Made by a program: the position numbers and the translations under genes
Assembly (NCBI GenBank): GCA_950295325.1
Contig: OX485803.1
Location: forward strand, 12,710,001-12,774,000
DNA from: Polytrichum commune
Lineage: Eukaryota > Streptophyta > Polytrichopsida > Polytrichales > Polytrichaceae
Length of the DNA stretch: 64,000 bases
Reading direction: 5' to 3'
Part shown: piece by piece, positions 46,359 through 59,159 of the stretch
How the letters are laid out: the number at the start of each line of letters is the position of its first letter
Numbering within the stretch: the stretch's first letter is position 1
The notes under the pieces: generated by a model
What the model saw: only the letters and a program-made list of their open reading frames with translations
The model's database searches: none
What the model was told of the DNA's origin: nothing

Positions 46359-49300
46359 TTAGTTGTGTCTTCTCTGAGGTTTTATAGATAAGAGTGGTGG
46401 TTGGCCATTCAAAGAAAATTGGAATCGCTCACTTATCCAGCCTGTGAGACGGGAGACGGTAAGCAAGCTGCGAAGCAGTGAGCGAGTTTGGACTAGTGTC
46501 TCACGTGTTCCTCTTGCAACTCGGGCCACCAGAGGCTGAGCTGCTTGCATTGGAACGGTTGCTTGCTCCTGCCACACTGACAAACAACTTAAAGTTTGTG
46601 GATACTCAACTGTTCAGATCCAACTCCTTATAAGTAAAAATCTATGCAACTGCTTAATGAAAACAAGGGACAAGAAAATAGTGTTATCTATAAAGTCACA
46701 GAGCAACCTTCGGGTGAGTTGGCTGATAGGTGAGTTTGAGAGCTTATGCATAAAGCCACTCAAGGCTCAAATTAACATGCTAAAAGAGAGGGACCAGGCC
46801 ATAAAAAGAATCTGCTATCTAGGATGTCATACTAGGATCAGTGACCAGAATAGCCTCGCACAGGCCAAGCCAGAATTTAGGGTGACGGCACTGACGGGTC
46901 CCTGGGCCCGACCCTATTTTAGATCCTAAAGTTCTCTCAAAGTTTTTTGGTTTGAAAGTGAAGTTATGAGAGTTTCACTCAACTTTCAAAATTAGGCTCC
47001 GACACAAGAAGCTCTAACGAGCTCTTAATAGAAAAGTCGCTCAAAGAGGGAGCACATTTCTAGCTTGGTCCCTCTTTGAGGGACTTTGCAGATAACTCTA
47101 ATAGTTCGTGAGCTGTTTAGAATGCTTCAGCCTCTATCAACCCACACCCACTCCTACATTGGGTGGTAATTTATGTTGACAGCGTACATGGATGTAGGGA
47201 CAAAGCCTTACGGGGATGCTCCAAAGAAGTGATTGCTTCCAGGCCAGAGGGCTTTATAGACTATGCAAGGATAATAAATCAGAGGTCATGTTGCAGTGTA
47301 TGAGGACCAACCATTGGATGCAAGACCGCCTACTTGACGGATACCAGCCTCAGCAGCTGTGATAGCTCGTGCTGAGCTTCTAACCCCCTTAGAAATCTCC
47401 TGCCTGTCAATCAGCAAACACAAAGTGTTATATATGTACACAATACAATGGAGCATCAATAACCTATGATATCAGGAACCTCAGCGGTACTAGAATCAAG
47501 TATAACAATTAAGCATACTTCTCAACTGCTTAATGGCTAATGGGTCCTAACTTCTATTGGTTCATAAATAATCCTTCAGGACGTGACGGTGACCAACAGC
47601 TCCATTGCAGCCAGGAAAAAGGTTGGTTTAAAACTACTCAGGTACTTGTCAAGTTTTACCAATATACTCACAAGGTTGTAGTAAAAACTCTCCAAGTAAT
47701 ATTATCAACAAGTGAGCTCAAAAGGCTTTTTGTTGTAACTATACCCTAGGTCATTGAGCTCCATCGTAAGGTCACTAATCTCCATGCCTGACAATCTGAC
47801 AGCCGCCATTGTGCCAGGTAGCTCCTCCCTTGCAGAATCTGCCAACTTTTCGAATGCTCGAGCTGCATTCTTAAGAGCCTGTTGCCACAAGCAACACATG
47901 TTGGTTCATTTCTTGCCTTGCCATTTACAGAGATAATTTAATCCCCACTATCCTCATTGAAAATGATACATAATAGATCCAATGTTCTTAAATGTTTAGA
48001 GCAACCTTTGCATTCAAATGCATGCCAATTTCCTATTGAACCATATTCATGCCTGTGTCTGCAGATTGGTAAAAGCTTCGCAATTTATGTGTACAGTACT
48101 TGGAACGAGAACCTTCAATGAAGAGGCAATGAATTTGTGGAGGAAAATGAATTGCAAGCCTCGGGCCTATGAGATAATTCCCCAGGCATAAAACAGCTTG
48201 CTTAATGTCATAGTGATAAGCCGGTACCAAGTGCTCATAGATAATTATAGAGCAAAAGGACTACAGGCTATCAACAAGCTATGTAAAGAATCCTGCTTTC
48301 TTTACATATACCAGTCAGAGATCAATTTGCAGACCATAAGCTCCATATACTTTAAAAAAAGCTCTGCATCACATGTACGGAGGCTTGCATTATAATTGAC
48401 AAGTGGTTTTCGAGAGCTCTCTGTCCATGCTCCTGTAATGAATCATCTTCGCAGCAGAACAAAGGTCGGAGGCTTTGATTAATTTTAAGCTATGAGGATT
48501 GTGGTGAGGAATCTTACCAGCAGACTCGGAATAGCTGCAGCGAGAAGTGTAGCCATAAACCCCGTTGTCTGCAATTACACATTGACAAATCCACAGCATT
48601 GACAAATAGCTTCACGTTGTTGAAGTGAATATATTCTTCAATCCAACTAGAATGCCTAATTGCTCTTCACAGCATTGACAATGCCTAATCACTCTGCACA
48701 CCAGAATATCCACTAATCTTGACAACAGAAGACAAAAGCTCGGAATCCTAGAATACTAGCCTTTTCGCCTGAGAAGCAGAAATTGAAACAAATTAGGCAT
48801 GTCCCACTTGTTTGTAGTTGTACACAGGTAAGCTCTGCCTAGTTTCAAAAATTCCTCCCGGAAGAACACATGCATAATGTAGGATAAGTGTGTCCGTGAT
48901 TCTGCGTTTCTCTCACCCTCCCCCCCAATCCGCTCACCCAATCCAGGCTGTATGAGAGAATGATTAAGGGTTGAATGTACCAAGCCTTTGCTGAGTCAGG
49001 GTGCACATCTCACCATGACTGCAGTGAAGCACATGATTGCCAATTGCTTATCAGCCGGGTTCCAATTCCTGAATCCATTCAAAGCCGCAGGAACAAAGGG
49101 AGTGCCCACAGAAGAGACAACACCCTGCGTGGCTTGTTGCGAGTTTTGCTCCGCTGCGTTCCCACTCATCGCCACAACCCTGCCCTGGGAACTTCGCCCC
49201 ACATTCTTCCAAATTGCCTGATTGCCTCTCCTCCTATGCAACCCCAATTCACTCCGGCCCAATCCGCCACAACCTGCTCCATTTCTGGCAACAAGGGAGG

Positions 49301-49370
49301 ACAAATGCATCGACGAGAGGCATGGTGACGGTACCTTTGACACCACAACCTGAAGCTGAAGAGACTGCAT
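46359..49370 (-). CDS. plant-type membrane protein gene of unknown function, probably plastid
   Basis: Five minus-strand exons: 49370-49014, 48568-48518, 47878-47745, 47403-47334 and 46576-46359. The first four join in phase with good GT-AG sites. Exon 1 starts MQSLQLQVVV and has a Ser/Arg-rich, acid-poor N-terminus like a transit peptide. The end of exon 1 plus exon 2 forms a hydrophobic segment (LAIMCFTAVM, then TTGFMATLLAAAIPSLL). Exon 3 carries a block I recognise from a plant/cyanobacterial DUF948-like family: LADSAREELPGTMAA and RLSGMEISDLTMELNDLG. Exon 4 continues QEISKGVRSSARAITAAEAG. Exon 5 has VARVARGTRETLVQTRSLL. Exons 4 and 5 do not share a phase, so a small exon between them was probably missed. 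No enzymatic role is known to me. Confidence 0.78.
46815..47110. repeat. dispersed repeat, inverted relative of 56228-56420
   Basis: Read on the minus strand, 47000-46900 has GGAGCCTAATTTTGAAAG and TTTAGGATCTAAAATAGGGT in the same order as 56230-56330. It is followed by a hairpin at about 47036-47089 (arms GTCCCTCAAAGAGGGA-type). It lies between exons 4 and 5 of the membrane-protein gene, so within its intron. Confidence 0.65.
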
Positions 49371-50062
49371 TGTGAACTCACACGGATACTTCTAACTCCT
49401 GAACCCTAAACTCACAACGGAGAAAAAAACAATCCTTCCAATCCCACTTGATTTGGACTTTCTCCAGTCTCAAAATAGACCGTCAATAGAATGAACATCT
49501 CCTAATTCCCATCAATGAAGACAATGTCTCCTGCGCGTGGCCATCCATCGTTATCGATGATGTTGGCTGTGGCTTCGGGATTGCTCAAATAAACTGCAAT
49601 CACCAACACACCTTCATTAGGCTCTTGGCCTGCCGTTAGGGTTTTAGCCGAGTTTTAGCCTTTCCGGGTTCCACTGCGGAGAGCGATTGAGAAACAGGGG
49701 CATGGTCGTATAACTAGAGAATTGTTCTCAAAATGCACAGAGGACACCCCCTTTTCCTGTGCAATGTCGATTCGAAGAGCACCTGCTTGAGGGGAAAAAA
49801 ATCCCTGCCTCGCAAATTCGGAAATGGTCGGAAGAAAGAAGCAAGATCTCGCTTCTCCGATTGCAATGCCGAGAGCTCAATTCCGCTCTCCGTCCTCCAG
49901 CGAAGCCCAAAGGCCGTGGCAGGAGGGTTGGATGAGAACAATAATATGTGGATGGGAATGAATTTGAGATGAAAGTTGTTGCTCTGTCCATTTGGATGAA
50001 TTACTATTTGGATGAAAAGTTGTCCTCGTCTATAACTCCCCCCCCCCCCAAATTCCTTTTTC
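49371..50062. other. upstream region of the membrane-protein gene
   Basis: Likely promoter and 5' UTR. A poly-C run lies at about 50038-50049. The overlapping short frames on both strands are not supported. Confidence 0.4.
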
Positions 50063-50290
50063 TTACAAAAATTATGATATTTAGTGTGACTTATTATTTA
50101 AAATTACGCAATGCTATAATTGTTTACTGTGCATCTCATTTTCTATCAACCATGGTCGAACTGGTTGTTTGCACATTATAGAACATTAACATCTTTACTT
50201 GGTAAACAAAAAGTACATTAATAGTAAAACTATGTAGGAACATGTGACTCCGAACAGTAAGTCACACTAAATATCATATTTTCTGTAATG
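50063..50290. mobile_element. small TIR element (MITE), ~228 bp
   Basis: A perfect 20-base inverted repeat (ATGATATTTAGTGTGACTTA) lies at 50074-50093 and 50258-50277, and extends outward imperfectly to TTACA at each end. No coding. The core resembles the ends of the 8878-9392 element. Confidence 0.85.
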
Positions 50291-51540
50291 CCCCCTTCCC
50301 ACTTGACTTTACCAAATAACCAAAGTATTTCCTAAAAACCGGGTAAAGCTCTCTTGGTTGTAGCAAAGGGATCCGGCTATCCCAATGCACCTACAAGAAC
50401 TTGCTCCAGAGATTGTCGAGTAGGTTTTCGTTAAGTAGTTTTCACACATGTTCATTGTTTTATCTATCATGCAATGAACGTTGGATAGTTTTGATCCCAT
50501 CCCCAAACGCCTTACTACTCATCTGTCTTATCATCGGTTTTTTGTTAATGGAGCTCCTCATGCCCTCGTAGTTAAAACTAAAAGCAACCAATCACAAGGG
50601 CAGGATGCGACACTGTTAAAGGTCCTACAGTCTTGCCTCATGTCTAGGTATTCATGGGAGAGTCGGTGCTTGAGGCTTAAAACCTCCTCTATTAAATCAT
50701 GCCACATCATTTGCCAACTAGGCTCGGGACCAGATAGTGTCAATGGTGTGAAGGCCGTGTTTTTTGAATCAATTTTTCGGCATAGCTAATGTCGAGTAGG
50801 AAGGGGGCATAAGCTTCTAGATAACTCTATTTAGTGTCTTACATGAATTTCTACATTGAATGTTGTGCTTAGTGTCACCGACTCTATTTGTCTTGCTCAA
50901 TGCTAATTGTAAACCGCTAGTGTAGTATCATCAACACTAAATGTGAACCTGATATTATTTGTCATTCCTTGTTTTTTTTTAAATGACAATTTTAGATTTA
51001 CAATGCTGCAATTACTGTCACTTACTAAGCAATTTTTCCATCCAAATTTCAATCCTCTATGACAACAATTTATTGCATAAATCTTAGGAAGCCGAATATA
51101 CCTAACTTTGTCTCAATATTTGGCATTTGGATGAACTTAAAGTAAGTTTGAATGACATTACTTGTCAACTTATATGAAAGAAGTGTCACTAGAAAGGTTA
51201 CCAAACTAGCACAAAATATCATATGATACTAAACACAATATATAGTGTATTGATCTAAAGTTAATTTAGTTTTGTCCACATTAGATATATGATTTCCACA
51301 TTTTATTTGCATGCATTCATTCACAGACAAATTTATGGACAAGAAAAAAAGACAATCCAAGAGCTATGTTTTAGGTTGAAGCCAATACATCCAAAGACAA
51401 ATTATTTATCGTTTTCATCCAATGATCATTTTCTCATCCACCCACTACATTTATCCTTAAGCACCATTGTCTAGGGTCAAAAGTGATCACATCGTTTTTG
51501 TCCCTAACGGGACAAAGGCAACAAAAGGTTAAGTAACTAA
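50291..51540. other. no gene seen
   Basis: AT-rich intergenic sequence with no supported feature. Confidence 0.35.
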
Positions 51541-51547
51541 GGGTCAG

Positions 51548-52440
51548 TTTACACCATGAATCATGAAGTCAGATCATGGAAAATGCCATTATTCTATGGT
51601 TTGGCTACATGTTCCAACTTCCATGGTCCGATTTCTTTAAAAATCAATTTACTTTCAAAAAAAAATGTGTTGATTTTTGTAATATATGACCAAAAAAAGT
51701 AGTATTGAAAAAAGTCAAGTTTGACCATTCTCTTAGCTTCACTTCTCTTCACTTCACTTATCTTCTTATTTTTGCTTGTTTTCGCCTTAAACTTCAGCAA
51801 TGGAGGAAAGGAGGATGAGACTTCTTTTACTCTTAGGATTATACATGTTTTTGTGCATGCTTGTGAAGCATGTTATAGACATTCAAACATTGCTTTTGCA
51901 AGGAGAATGGAAGCCGTTTGCAATTTTGAGCTTGATTTATGAGAGTGTGAAGCATAGAGAGATGAGCATATGGAATCAAGAACAAATGTACGGATTTGTA
52001 GACCGCTTGTCGTTAGGTACGCAGATGAAAAAAGAGTTTAGGAAGCGCATTCGAGTGAAATACATTACATTCATATTTTTATATGAAAGGTCAGGTCCCT
52101 ATATATATATACATTGTATCATTACATAGGTTAAGTAGTGTTGATGATTTAAAAAACACATAAGACTTGTATGGAGTTCATAAGAGTACATTTCTAATAA
52201 TAATAAAGAAATTTTGTAGAGTTGCTCGGAAACATATTCAACTAGTTTTTATGCAAATTCCAAGTGAATTGCAATTTAGAATTTTAGCTTCAAGAATTGA
52301 GCAGTTGCATGTCATACCTTACATCATAGGGACAATAGATGGGTCACATATTCATGTATTAGCTCTGATAATGATAATTTTTCATTCAGTAAGTCTACAG
52401 GAAATTGTTGGACCAGATGATATGTTATGAGATTATAAGT
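51548..52440 (+). pseudogene. decayed PIF/Harbinger element with transposase fragments
   Basis: 51548 begins GGGTCAGTTTACACCATG, matching the ends of the 32345-32900 MITE, and the first ~240 bases align with that MITE. From 51800 a broken frame reads LLLQGEWKPFAILSLIYE; after a frameshift, 52167-52360 reads YGVHKSTFLIIIKKFCRVAR and HVIPYIIGTIDGSHIHVLAL, the helix-turn-helix and first catalytic region of Harbinger transposases. The rest of the catalytic domain and the right end were not found. Confidence 0.7.
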
Positions 52441-52568
52441 TTGGCTAGGCATAAAATCTTCATGATAAGGTTGTTTTTTATGTTAGAAGAATTAGATGTG
52501 CATGTATAAAAGATAAGTTTCAACCATATAAACTTATAGAATACGTTGCGTATCCGGTAAGGTCTCAG

Positions 52569-52601
<33 letters not shown>

Positions 52602-52906
52602 AACATGAGTCCATTTTCTAGCATGCCATTCATACATATACATTTGTTTTTCTCTATAAACTTCTTGTATACACGGGGTTTCATTTCACAATGACCCACG
52701 CACGTCATTTAGGTTTCCAACAAAGAGTCCACCCTCATGCCAAGTACCAGGCAACCCAGAAAGATTGTGCTCCCATATCGATAGAGTAGTTGAAGGCCAA
52801 CAAGCCCAATGGCATGGAATTACCCTAAAGTAATCCTTGGAAATTTGTGACATTCCTTAGGTTTTTGCAGGTGAAGAATTTGCACACACTCGACCTCCAA
52901 GGCCTA
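52441..52906. other. no gene seen; TA/CA microsatellite
   Basis: A (TA)n(CA)n run lies at about 52568-52601. Nothing else is recognised. Confidence 0.5.
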
Positions 52907-53333
52907 AGGTAGGAATACCATAACCCGTGAAAATAAGGTGATTCGCATTGAAGATCTGGTCTGACAATCATGAGATAATCTTCCAAGATAGACGAGAAGG
53001 ATTCATGAAGAATGCAAGTTGTTTCATATTTTTCTGCCCTATACAAAAAAATAAAATGCTACATCTTTTCATAGTGGAAAGTTGTCCAACCCCCTACTCG
53101 AACACTGGATTCTCCTTACACTGAACACGGTAATCCGCATTTTCATACAGAATATCGCCTAAATCGGTTACCTCATGAGTACATTAACACTTGACTCCCA
53201 TTGGCTACACTAAGTGTACACGCATTGAAGTTGTCGCCGAGCCATGATCCGTTTTAGAAATGGCACTTCACCATTATGACGGCAATTTAGTGCATGGCTA
53301 GAGGGTGGTTAATAGGTTATGGTATTTCTACCT
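52907..53333. mobile_element. MITE with TA target duplication, 427 bp (copy 2)
   Basis: Inverted orientation relative to 30846-31270 and alike over nearly its whole length. TA flanks both ends (52905-52906 and 53334-53335). Confidence 0.87.
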
Positions 53334-53551
53334 TACTAGAATGTCTACTTGTTTTGACAATTGAGACTTATCATGATTTGGAGGAAACCGTGTGTGCACA
53401 TAGTGATGCCTTGCATGATGCTTGCTCGTCTTCCCAAAGACAACTACCATGGAAATGCATGTATAATTTACAAATTGTGAAGGTGAAATAAACGTGAATT
53501 CTGAAGCATGTACCATTTAAAAAGCCATTGTGAGCACTTGCACATTTGAAC

Positions 53552-53777
53552 CTTATGGCGGGACACCAGTGTCTCATAATACACTGATTAATCTATGAAG
53601 CCCATGTCGATGTCAAAAATCGTCACTTAAAGGTGATCAAAGCAGTGTTGTAATTGTCTCGATGTTTGTTACACGCTCTGATGTTTGAAGTTGGTTTTAC
53701 TTTCGATCACTTACAACCACAAAACCAATCATTGAGGAGGCTCCGATTTATTTGGGACACCGGTGTCCTGCCATAAG
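53552..53777. mobile_element. short TIR element with palindromic ends, ~226 bp
   Basis: The ends read CTTATGGCGGGACACCAGTG and, on the other strand at the right end, CTTATGGCAGGACACCGGTG. The GGACACCGGTGTCC word is itself a palindrome. No coding. The class is unknown. Confidence 0.7.
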
Positions 53778-55690
53778 ATTCATTTTGAGCTTTGGCAAAA
53801 CTTGTAGTATCGAGTGCCTTCCAAACTTGACAATTATTGGAGGATGTCATGAACCTCACAAACCCTAACATGTATTGGCCTCAACTTGTATAACGATTGG
53901 GACTCAAAACATGAAAACTGCATACATACATACATACATGTTGGCAAACTTGTGAACTTGTTCTATTTGGGTTCTAGATCTTACACTCTTGTACTAGGAA
54001 TATTTGGGGATACACTCTAAATTTTGTAGTATCACACATGTGGCAATCAAAATGCTTGTGATATTACGGAGTTTTGTAGTGTTAACATGGATGCGTGATA
54101 ATAGAGAATTAGTGTAGCGTGTGACACTATGGAATAACACATAGTGCAACATTGTAATGTTGAAATTGATGATTTCATACATGGGACATGGATACTCTCC
54201 CAAAGTTGCACACATACGCAAAGTTTATGGTACATTTAGGCAACCCAAGGAGTCAATAAACACTTTGTACATGACCTTGGTGCAAGACCCCAACATGGAG
54301 CCGATCGGGAAGATTATGAAGAGGACGGTGGGGAGAATGATACGATTATGACTTTGCAAATCCTTGGAGACGATGAACATTGAGTAGGTTTTCTAGTGGG
54401 TGGGCAACCAAATGATCTTGATTGCGGGTTGAGTGAAGATATGGAAGCTTAGGATGTAGGAAGGAGGCAATAAGGCAGCCAAGGCATAGGTGGACCCATG
54501 GTGTGTATGTGTCCGCATAAGTGAACCTTTTTGAGAAGTTGAATCTTAAGTTTTATTTTTCACCTTCAAACAAAACGCTTTGTAGATTTCAATCTTAGTA
54601 GAATTTTGCATTTGTCTAAATGATGAAAGGGAACTTGCTAGCACTGCTCATTTGAGTCATGTGTGGATCATAATGAGGTGATGACATTGAAATTTGTGCA
54701 AAAATTAGACATTGAAGACAATAATCTCAGGTTGCAATAGTTTTGATTTAAGAGAGAAGAGCTTACCACATTGGTGGATTGAATTGCTGAGAGATATGTA
54801 GCACATGTGAGAGGGAAAAGACTAGGGTTTGTGATTAAGGTTAGGGTTTAGAACAAATCCTCACATGGGAAATCTACGATATCATAACACATCCATCTTC
54901 ACATGTCAACCTCCCGCTTGGCCTTCCTAGGCAATGTGGCAGATCCATGCACCAACAATTACACAAGTGGCATCAAAAGAAGACAATCCACATATTGACA
55001 CGTGACGCAATGCAAGGGTGTGGGTTGACTTCTTTGGTAGTTTGCAGTAATGAAGAAACCCGTAATACAAGAAAGAGAAACGTGAAAATGAGGAGTAAGG
55101 TTTGAACTAAGAACATCCATTCCCTAGGATTATGGGACACTAGAGAGTGAGTGACATTACGGAGGTTAATGTTATGGAGTTTAGGGTGTACAAGTGTTAA
55201 TGAAACGATCCCAATCGACTGCACTTAGCTTCTATTGTCCCAATGAGCTTTGAATGTTGTCCAATCTCTTTAAGTCTAGAAATTTGCAAAAGTTTAGTAT
55301 CAATGAATGTCTGAAGCTAGTTTGTTTGGATGTGCGTGCAAGAGTCAAGGCATTCCATAATTGAACCACCGAGGAATTTGGTTCAAAAACATGTACTAGA
55401 GGTTGTCCGTGCTTTTCATCATATGTGTTGGAGAGTAAAAAATATGTGCAATTGTGAGAATGGAACTGGTCTTGATGCCAAGTGAGAATCATGTTTGTAG
55501 TGTTTGTCCCACGACGTTCTCCGAAAGATGACCTTGGATGGTCTAAAAACTAACCATGAAGGTTTCCACCTTGCCATATGTATTTGTTGGGTAGCACTTT
55601 TTGCTATCTAACTACTTTGTTCAAGATTAGGTGAGCCATCAAATACCTCACCTACTTAGTCCTTAACAAAAGGAAACTTGATAATAAACA
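53778..55690. other. no gene seen
   Basis: Short unsupported frames only. A (CATA)n run lies near 53920-53937 and a telomere-like GGTTAGGGTTTA near 54840. Confidence 0.35.
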
Positions 55691-55695
55691 AACCA

Positions 55696-55870
55696 CTGTT
55701 CCCCCGCCCTAAAGGGAAGTTAACTAAAGACACACCACCGGAGCCCACCTCCTAAAGAGGCAAAACGCCCCATACTGCATCATGGGTAACATGATCAGCA
55801 TCGGGTTAACGGGCTCACATTCATGCCGGTACATGGTACGGGCGTTATCTTTTCTTTCTTTTCTTTCAAG
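55696..55870 (+). mobile_element. possible SINE fragment
   Basis: The 3' part (ATTCATGCCGG, a short G/C segment, then TTATCTTTTCTTTC) resembles the 3' end of the 38.5-kb SINE, and the segment is more GC-rich than its surroundings. No A/B boxes are clear. Weak call. Confidence 0.3.
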
Positions 55871-56227
55871 ATTAGCTGCAATTCCATAAACTACATGGAA
55901 CTCTCACAAAGCGCATTGTTGGATTACATTAATTAGTGTGGAGAAATTTGTATTTTTTTAATAATAAGAAATTCAAGTAGTTGACTCCTTCAAGATGTGG
56001 TGGGATATGGTGGTGATTGTCATGCCTCCAATTGCTATAAATTAAGGTAAACGGCCCTATTATGGGCAGTTCCAACTCCACATAGATTTTTGAATGTTCG
56101 ATTGAATCATGAATTGTTTCATCTTAGAAGAGTCATCCATAAAGTGCTTAAAGAAGGGATGGAGTCATGGGGTTTGATCCTTCTTTGAGATTTATTATTA
56201 TTATTATTAAAAGCTTGTTAGCTTAAC

Positions 56228-56420
56228 GTGTACCGGAGCCTATTTTGAAAGGTGGGTGAAAGCCTATTTTGAGACCTCCTCTTTCCACCTCTCAAACCTT
56301 GAGATAGTTTTAGGATCTAAAATAGGGTATCATGGGACTTGTTGTCCTAAATCTTGGATTGGCATATGCAAGACTAGCTTGGCCCACCCATCCCACGTAG
56401 TAAGACAAGCTAGAAAGCCG
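56228..56420. repeat. dispersed repeat, relative of 46815-47005
   Basis: Carries CCGGAGCCTATTTTGAAAGG and TTTTAGGATCTAAAATAGGG in the order found, inverted, at 46.9 kb. Confidence 0.6.
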
Positions 56421-59159
56421 GTTTTTAAAAGCCTGACACCACTTTTGTGTATGGCAATTTAAACATTAAGAAAAAATGGGTGACTTTGTGATAATTCTCA
56501 TAAATTGAAGGTTCAAGACTAAAATGAGATTTAAGTATATTTGGACAACACTTGGGTACAAAGTCATCCCAACTCCATAATCAAAGCTACGACCAAGTGT
56601 CTTTGTAGGGGTTTCTAGTGGGGAAGTGGGTGACATATGTTCACAAGTCAATTATGGATTGCTAGTCTCATCTACCGTATGTTGGAAATGTCCATAATTC
56701 ATGTATAAATCCAAATATACTTGAATCTCAGTTACTAAACCCATGTTTTCATTTGTTGTACTATACAATAACTTTATTAGCAATCACAAAATTGTGCAAA
56801 TTGTTATTTTAGGTTTTAGAATTGAAGTTGAGATGCACTAATTATAGGAGGTCAAAGTGAAGATTTTCTCCCTCTTTTTTAGTGTTCATTGGATGAACAC
56901 AACTAACTATTAGACCTAGAATGGTGATTATCTTTCAAACACATATCCCAATCTCACATAAGACATCTCTTTATAATGTCCATTATTAGGCTACAAGCCT
57001 TGCTTGCCATATATATACCACTCAAATACAAGTGTCAATTAGAAAAGTGTGGCCACTTGAGGCAGACATATCTTAGTGTTGGAAGGAGACATGGTGACAA
57101 CGTTGCAAATGTTGTTACGTGTCTAGTTTCATGCATTAGTAAGAATAGTGGGTCAAATGGCATGCCAATCTAACACAAAGTGCCTAGAATAACATTGATT
57201 GTTGTCATTTTGGACACTTTGTGTTAGATTGACGTGTCATGTAGACCCACCATTCCTACTCCAGTAATGATGTCATCCTACCTACTTGGTATTTCAATTT
57301 TTTTTATTTCATTTGATTTTTTCCTTTCCCCTAGAATAATTTGCGGCGAGGCAGTGTGAAAGGCTTTAATGGCTCTAGTACAAAAGGGCTGAGGTGTTTG
57401 AGTATCAGCAGTTCCATATGCCCAGTTGCTTGTGACACGACTGACAGAATGACTCGCTCCCATACTCCCATGTGCTCAACCTCCCAGACAAATTACTGGC
57501 AGTAACTTTAACTAAAGCACCTAATCTTCGAGTCGGATCTACTTATCACATGCAAACGATTACTTTATTAGGAGAAAACTACCTGCGGGGCTCAAGAAGT
57601 ACTTTGCGTCATTCCTTATTTAATCCAGAAGACTAGAAACTTTGAAATTCTTACATGGAGGAAATACAATTGAAGGTTAAATCTCTTTTTCAAAGGGGAA
57701 TTAGAGCTTGGTCCCCAGGCAGGTAAAGTACAACCATGCGAACTCTCCACAGCTTCAGTCTCGAATCAGGAGCCTTAATTCCTGCAAGGGCATCTAAACA
57801 TTGTCGTTACACTCAGAGAACCATTCTGGTTACCAAGTTTTGTTGAGGTTTGAGGGAGATGTTTGCAAGTAGAGGACAACAGAGGAAGCGCTGCTTCGTG
57901 TGAATCTACGTTTTGCAAATTTGAGGATAACGATGGACGAGATTACAAAGGGAGACATGGAATATTCAAATGTGAAGTACAAGAGGGTGGCCCATGCAAG
58001 TGCAATGATGTAAGTCATGCGATGATCTGGGACGGCGTGGAACATGGAGAGAGGATCCAAGAACCTTTCAAAAACAATGTCGCAAGAGGGTCTTGGTGCA
58101 GTGGCAGACAGACTCTTACAAGTTGCAGATAAGTTATGAAATGTACCAAGATAACATAACCTAGCTACCATGAGTTTGGATAAATGCCATGTTGGGTTTA
58201 CTCTGTCAAGATCTCCATGTCAGAGGTGACGTACCAGCCGGCCGCTCATCAGGCGCACTTCTGTGTCAATATTCTCAACCTCGCTCTGTCGATATTCAGA
58301 CTGTCATTGTCCTTGCCCACATAAGCTAACTCTGTCGTCAAACCACGTTTGCTGCTCCTCGGATTCAGAAGTGATGCTACCATATTCAAAAGAACACACT
58401 ATCCTAGCAAAAGTGTTGCAACGAATTATAACTTATATTACTCAAGCCAAAGAAATTAACTCCTGTCAAGCTATGTGAGTGTTGCAATCTGGTAGAAATT
58501 AAACAAAGATAACTTGAGCTTCTGACCTTCAGAAAATCCAATCCAGCTCTGAAATCTTCCTAACTCTCTAGGGTACTCCACTTGGAACTATGCAGAAACT
58601 ACTTGCCACATTATCGTATAATGTTCAAACCAAGGAAAACCATCGTTACTCTTAAGCTGTGTAGCTTATGGTAAGTTAAGTGTTCCAATTTGTTTCGAAA
58701 CAGCTCTTTCCAATTGGAGCACTTACTCTAATTGAGTTTGGAAATTTTAAAGTTCATCAAATTACCTACAGTAGGATTTTATCATTTCCATTTATGTCTT
58801 GAAGTTCAACACACAGCAACCAACAATCATGTGTTATTCCTGCAAACCTACGAGTGTGGAACACGCCGTCACAGACCTGACATGCACAATATAAGGCGAA
58901 ATGTACAGTCAGAATCTTACCACCAACCACAATCAACTGCATACATTCAGTCCTCACGGTATATGGTCAAAGAATGCAGGCTCAGTTAAGAAACGGTAGG
59001 TAGACCTCAGTGATAGAACGATAAAATTCAAATACCACTTACCCATGTCAAAAGGATATGATATGGGAATTATACAGACTATAATATATGAAACAACAGA
59101 AAGATGCACAGAAACCAGCACTACTATGTGAATCCAGACAAATAAAACTCCACTAATTA
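56421..59159. other. no gene supported
   Basis: The 57830-58171 region has overlapping frames on both strands (a minus-strand frame with one hydrophobic stretch, a plus-strand charged frame) without recognisable similarity. The rest is unstructured. Confidence 0.35.

Noticed and set aside
57830..58171. 113-codon minus-strand frame as a gene
   Set aside because: Overlapped by an equally long plus-strand frame, no recognisable motif and no splice support.
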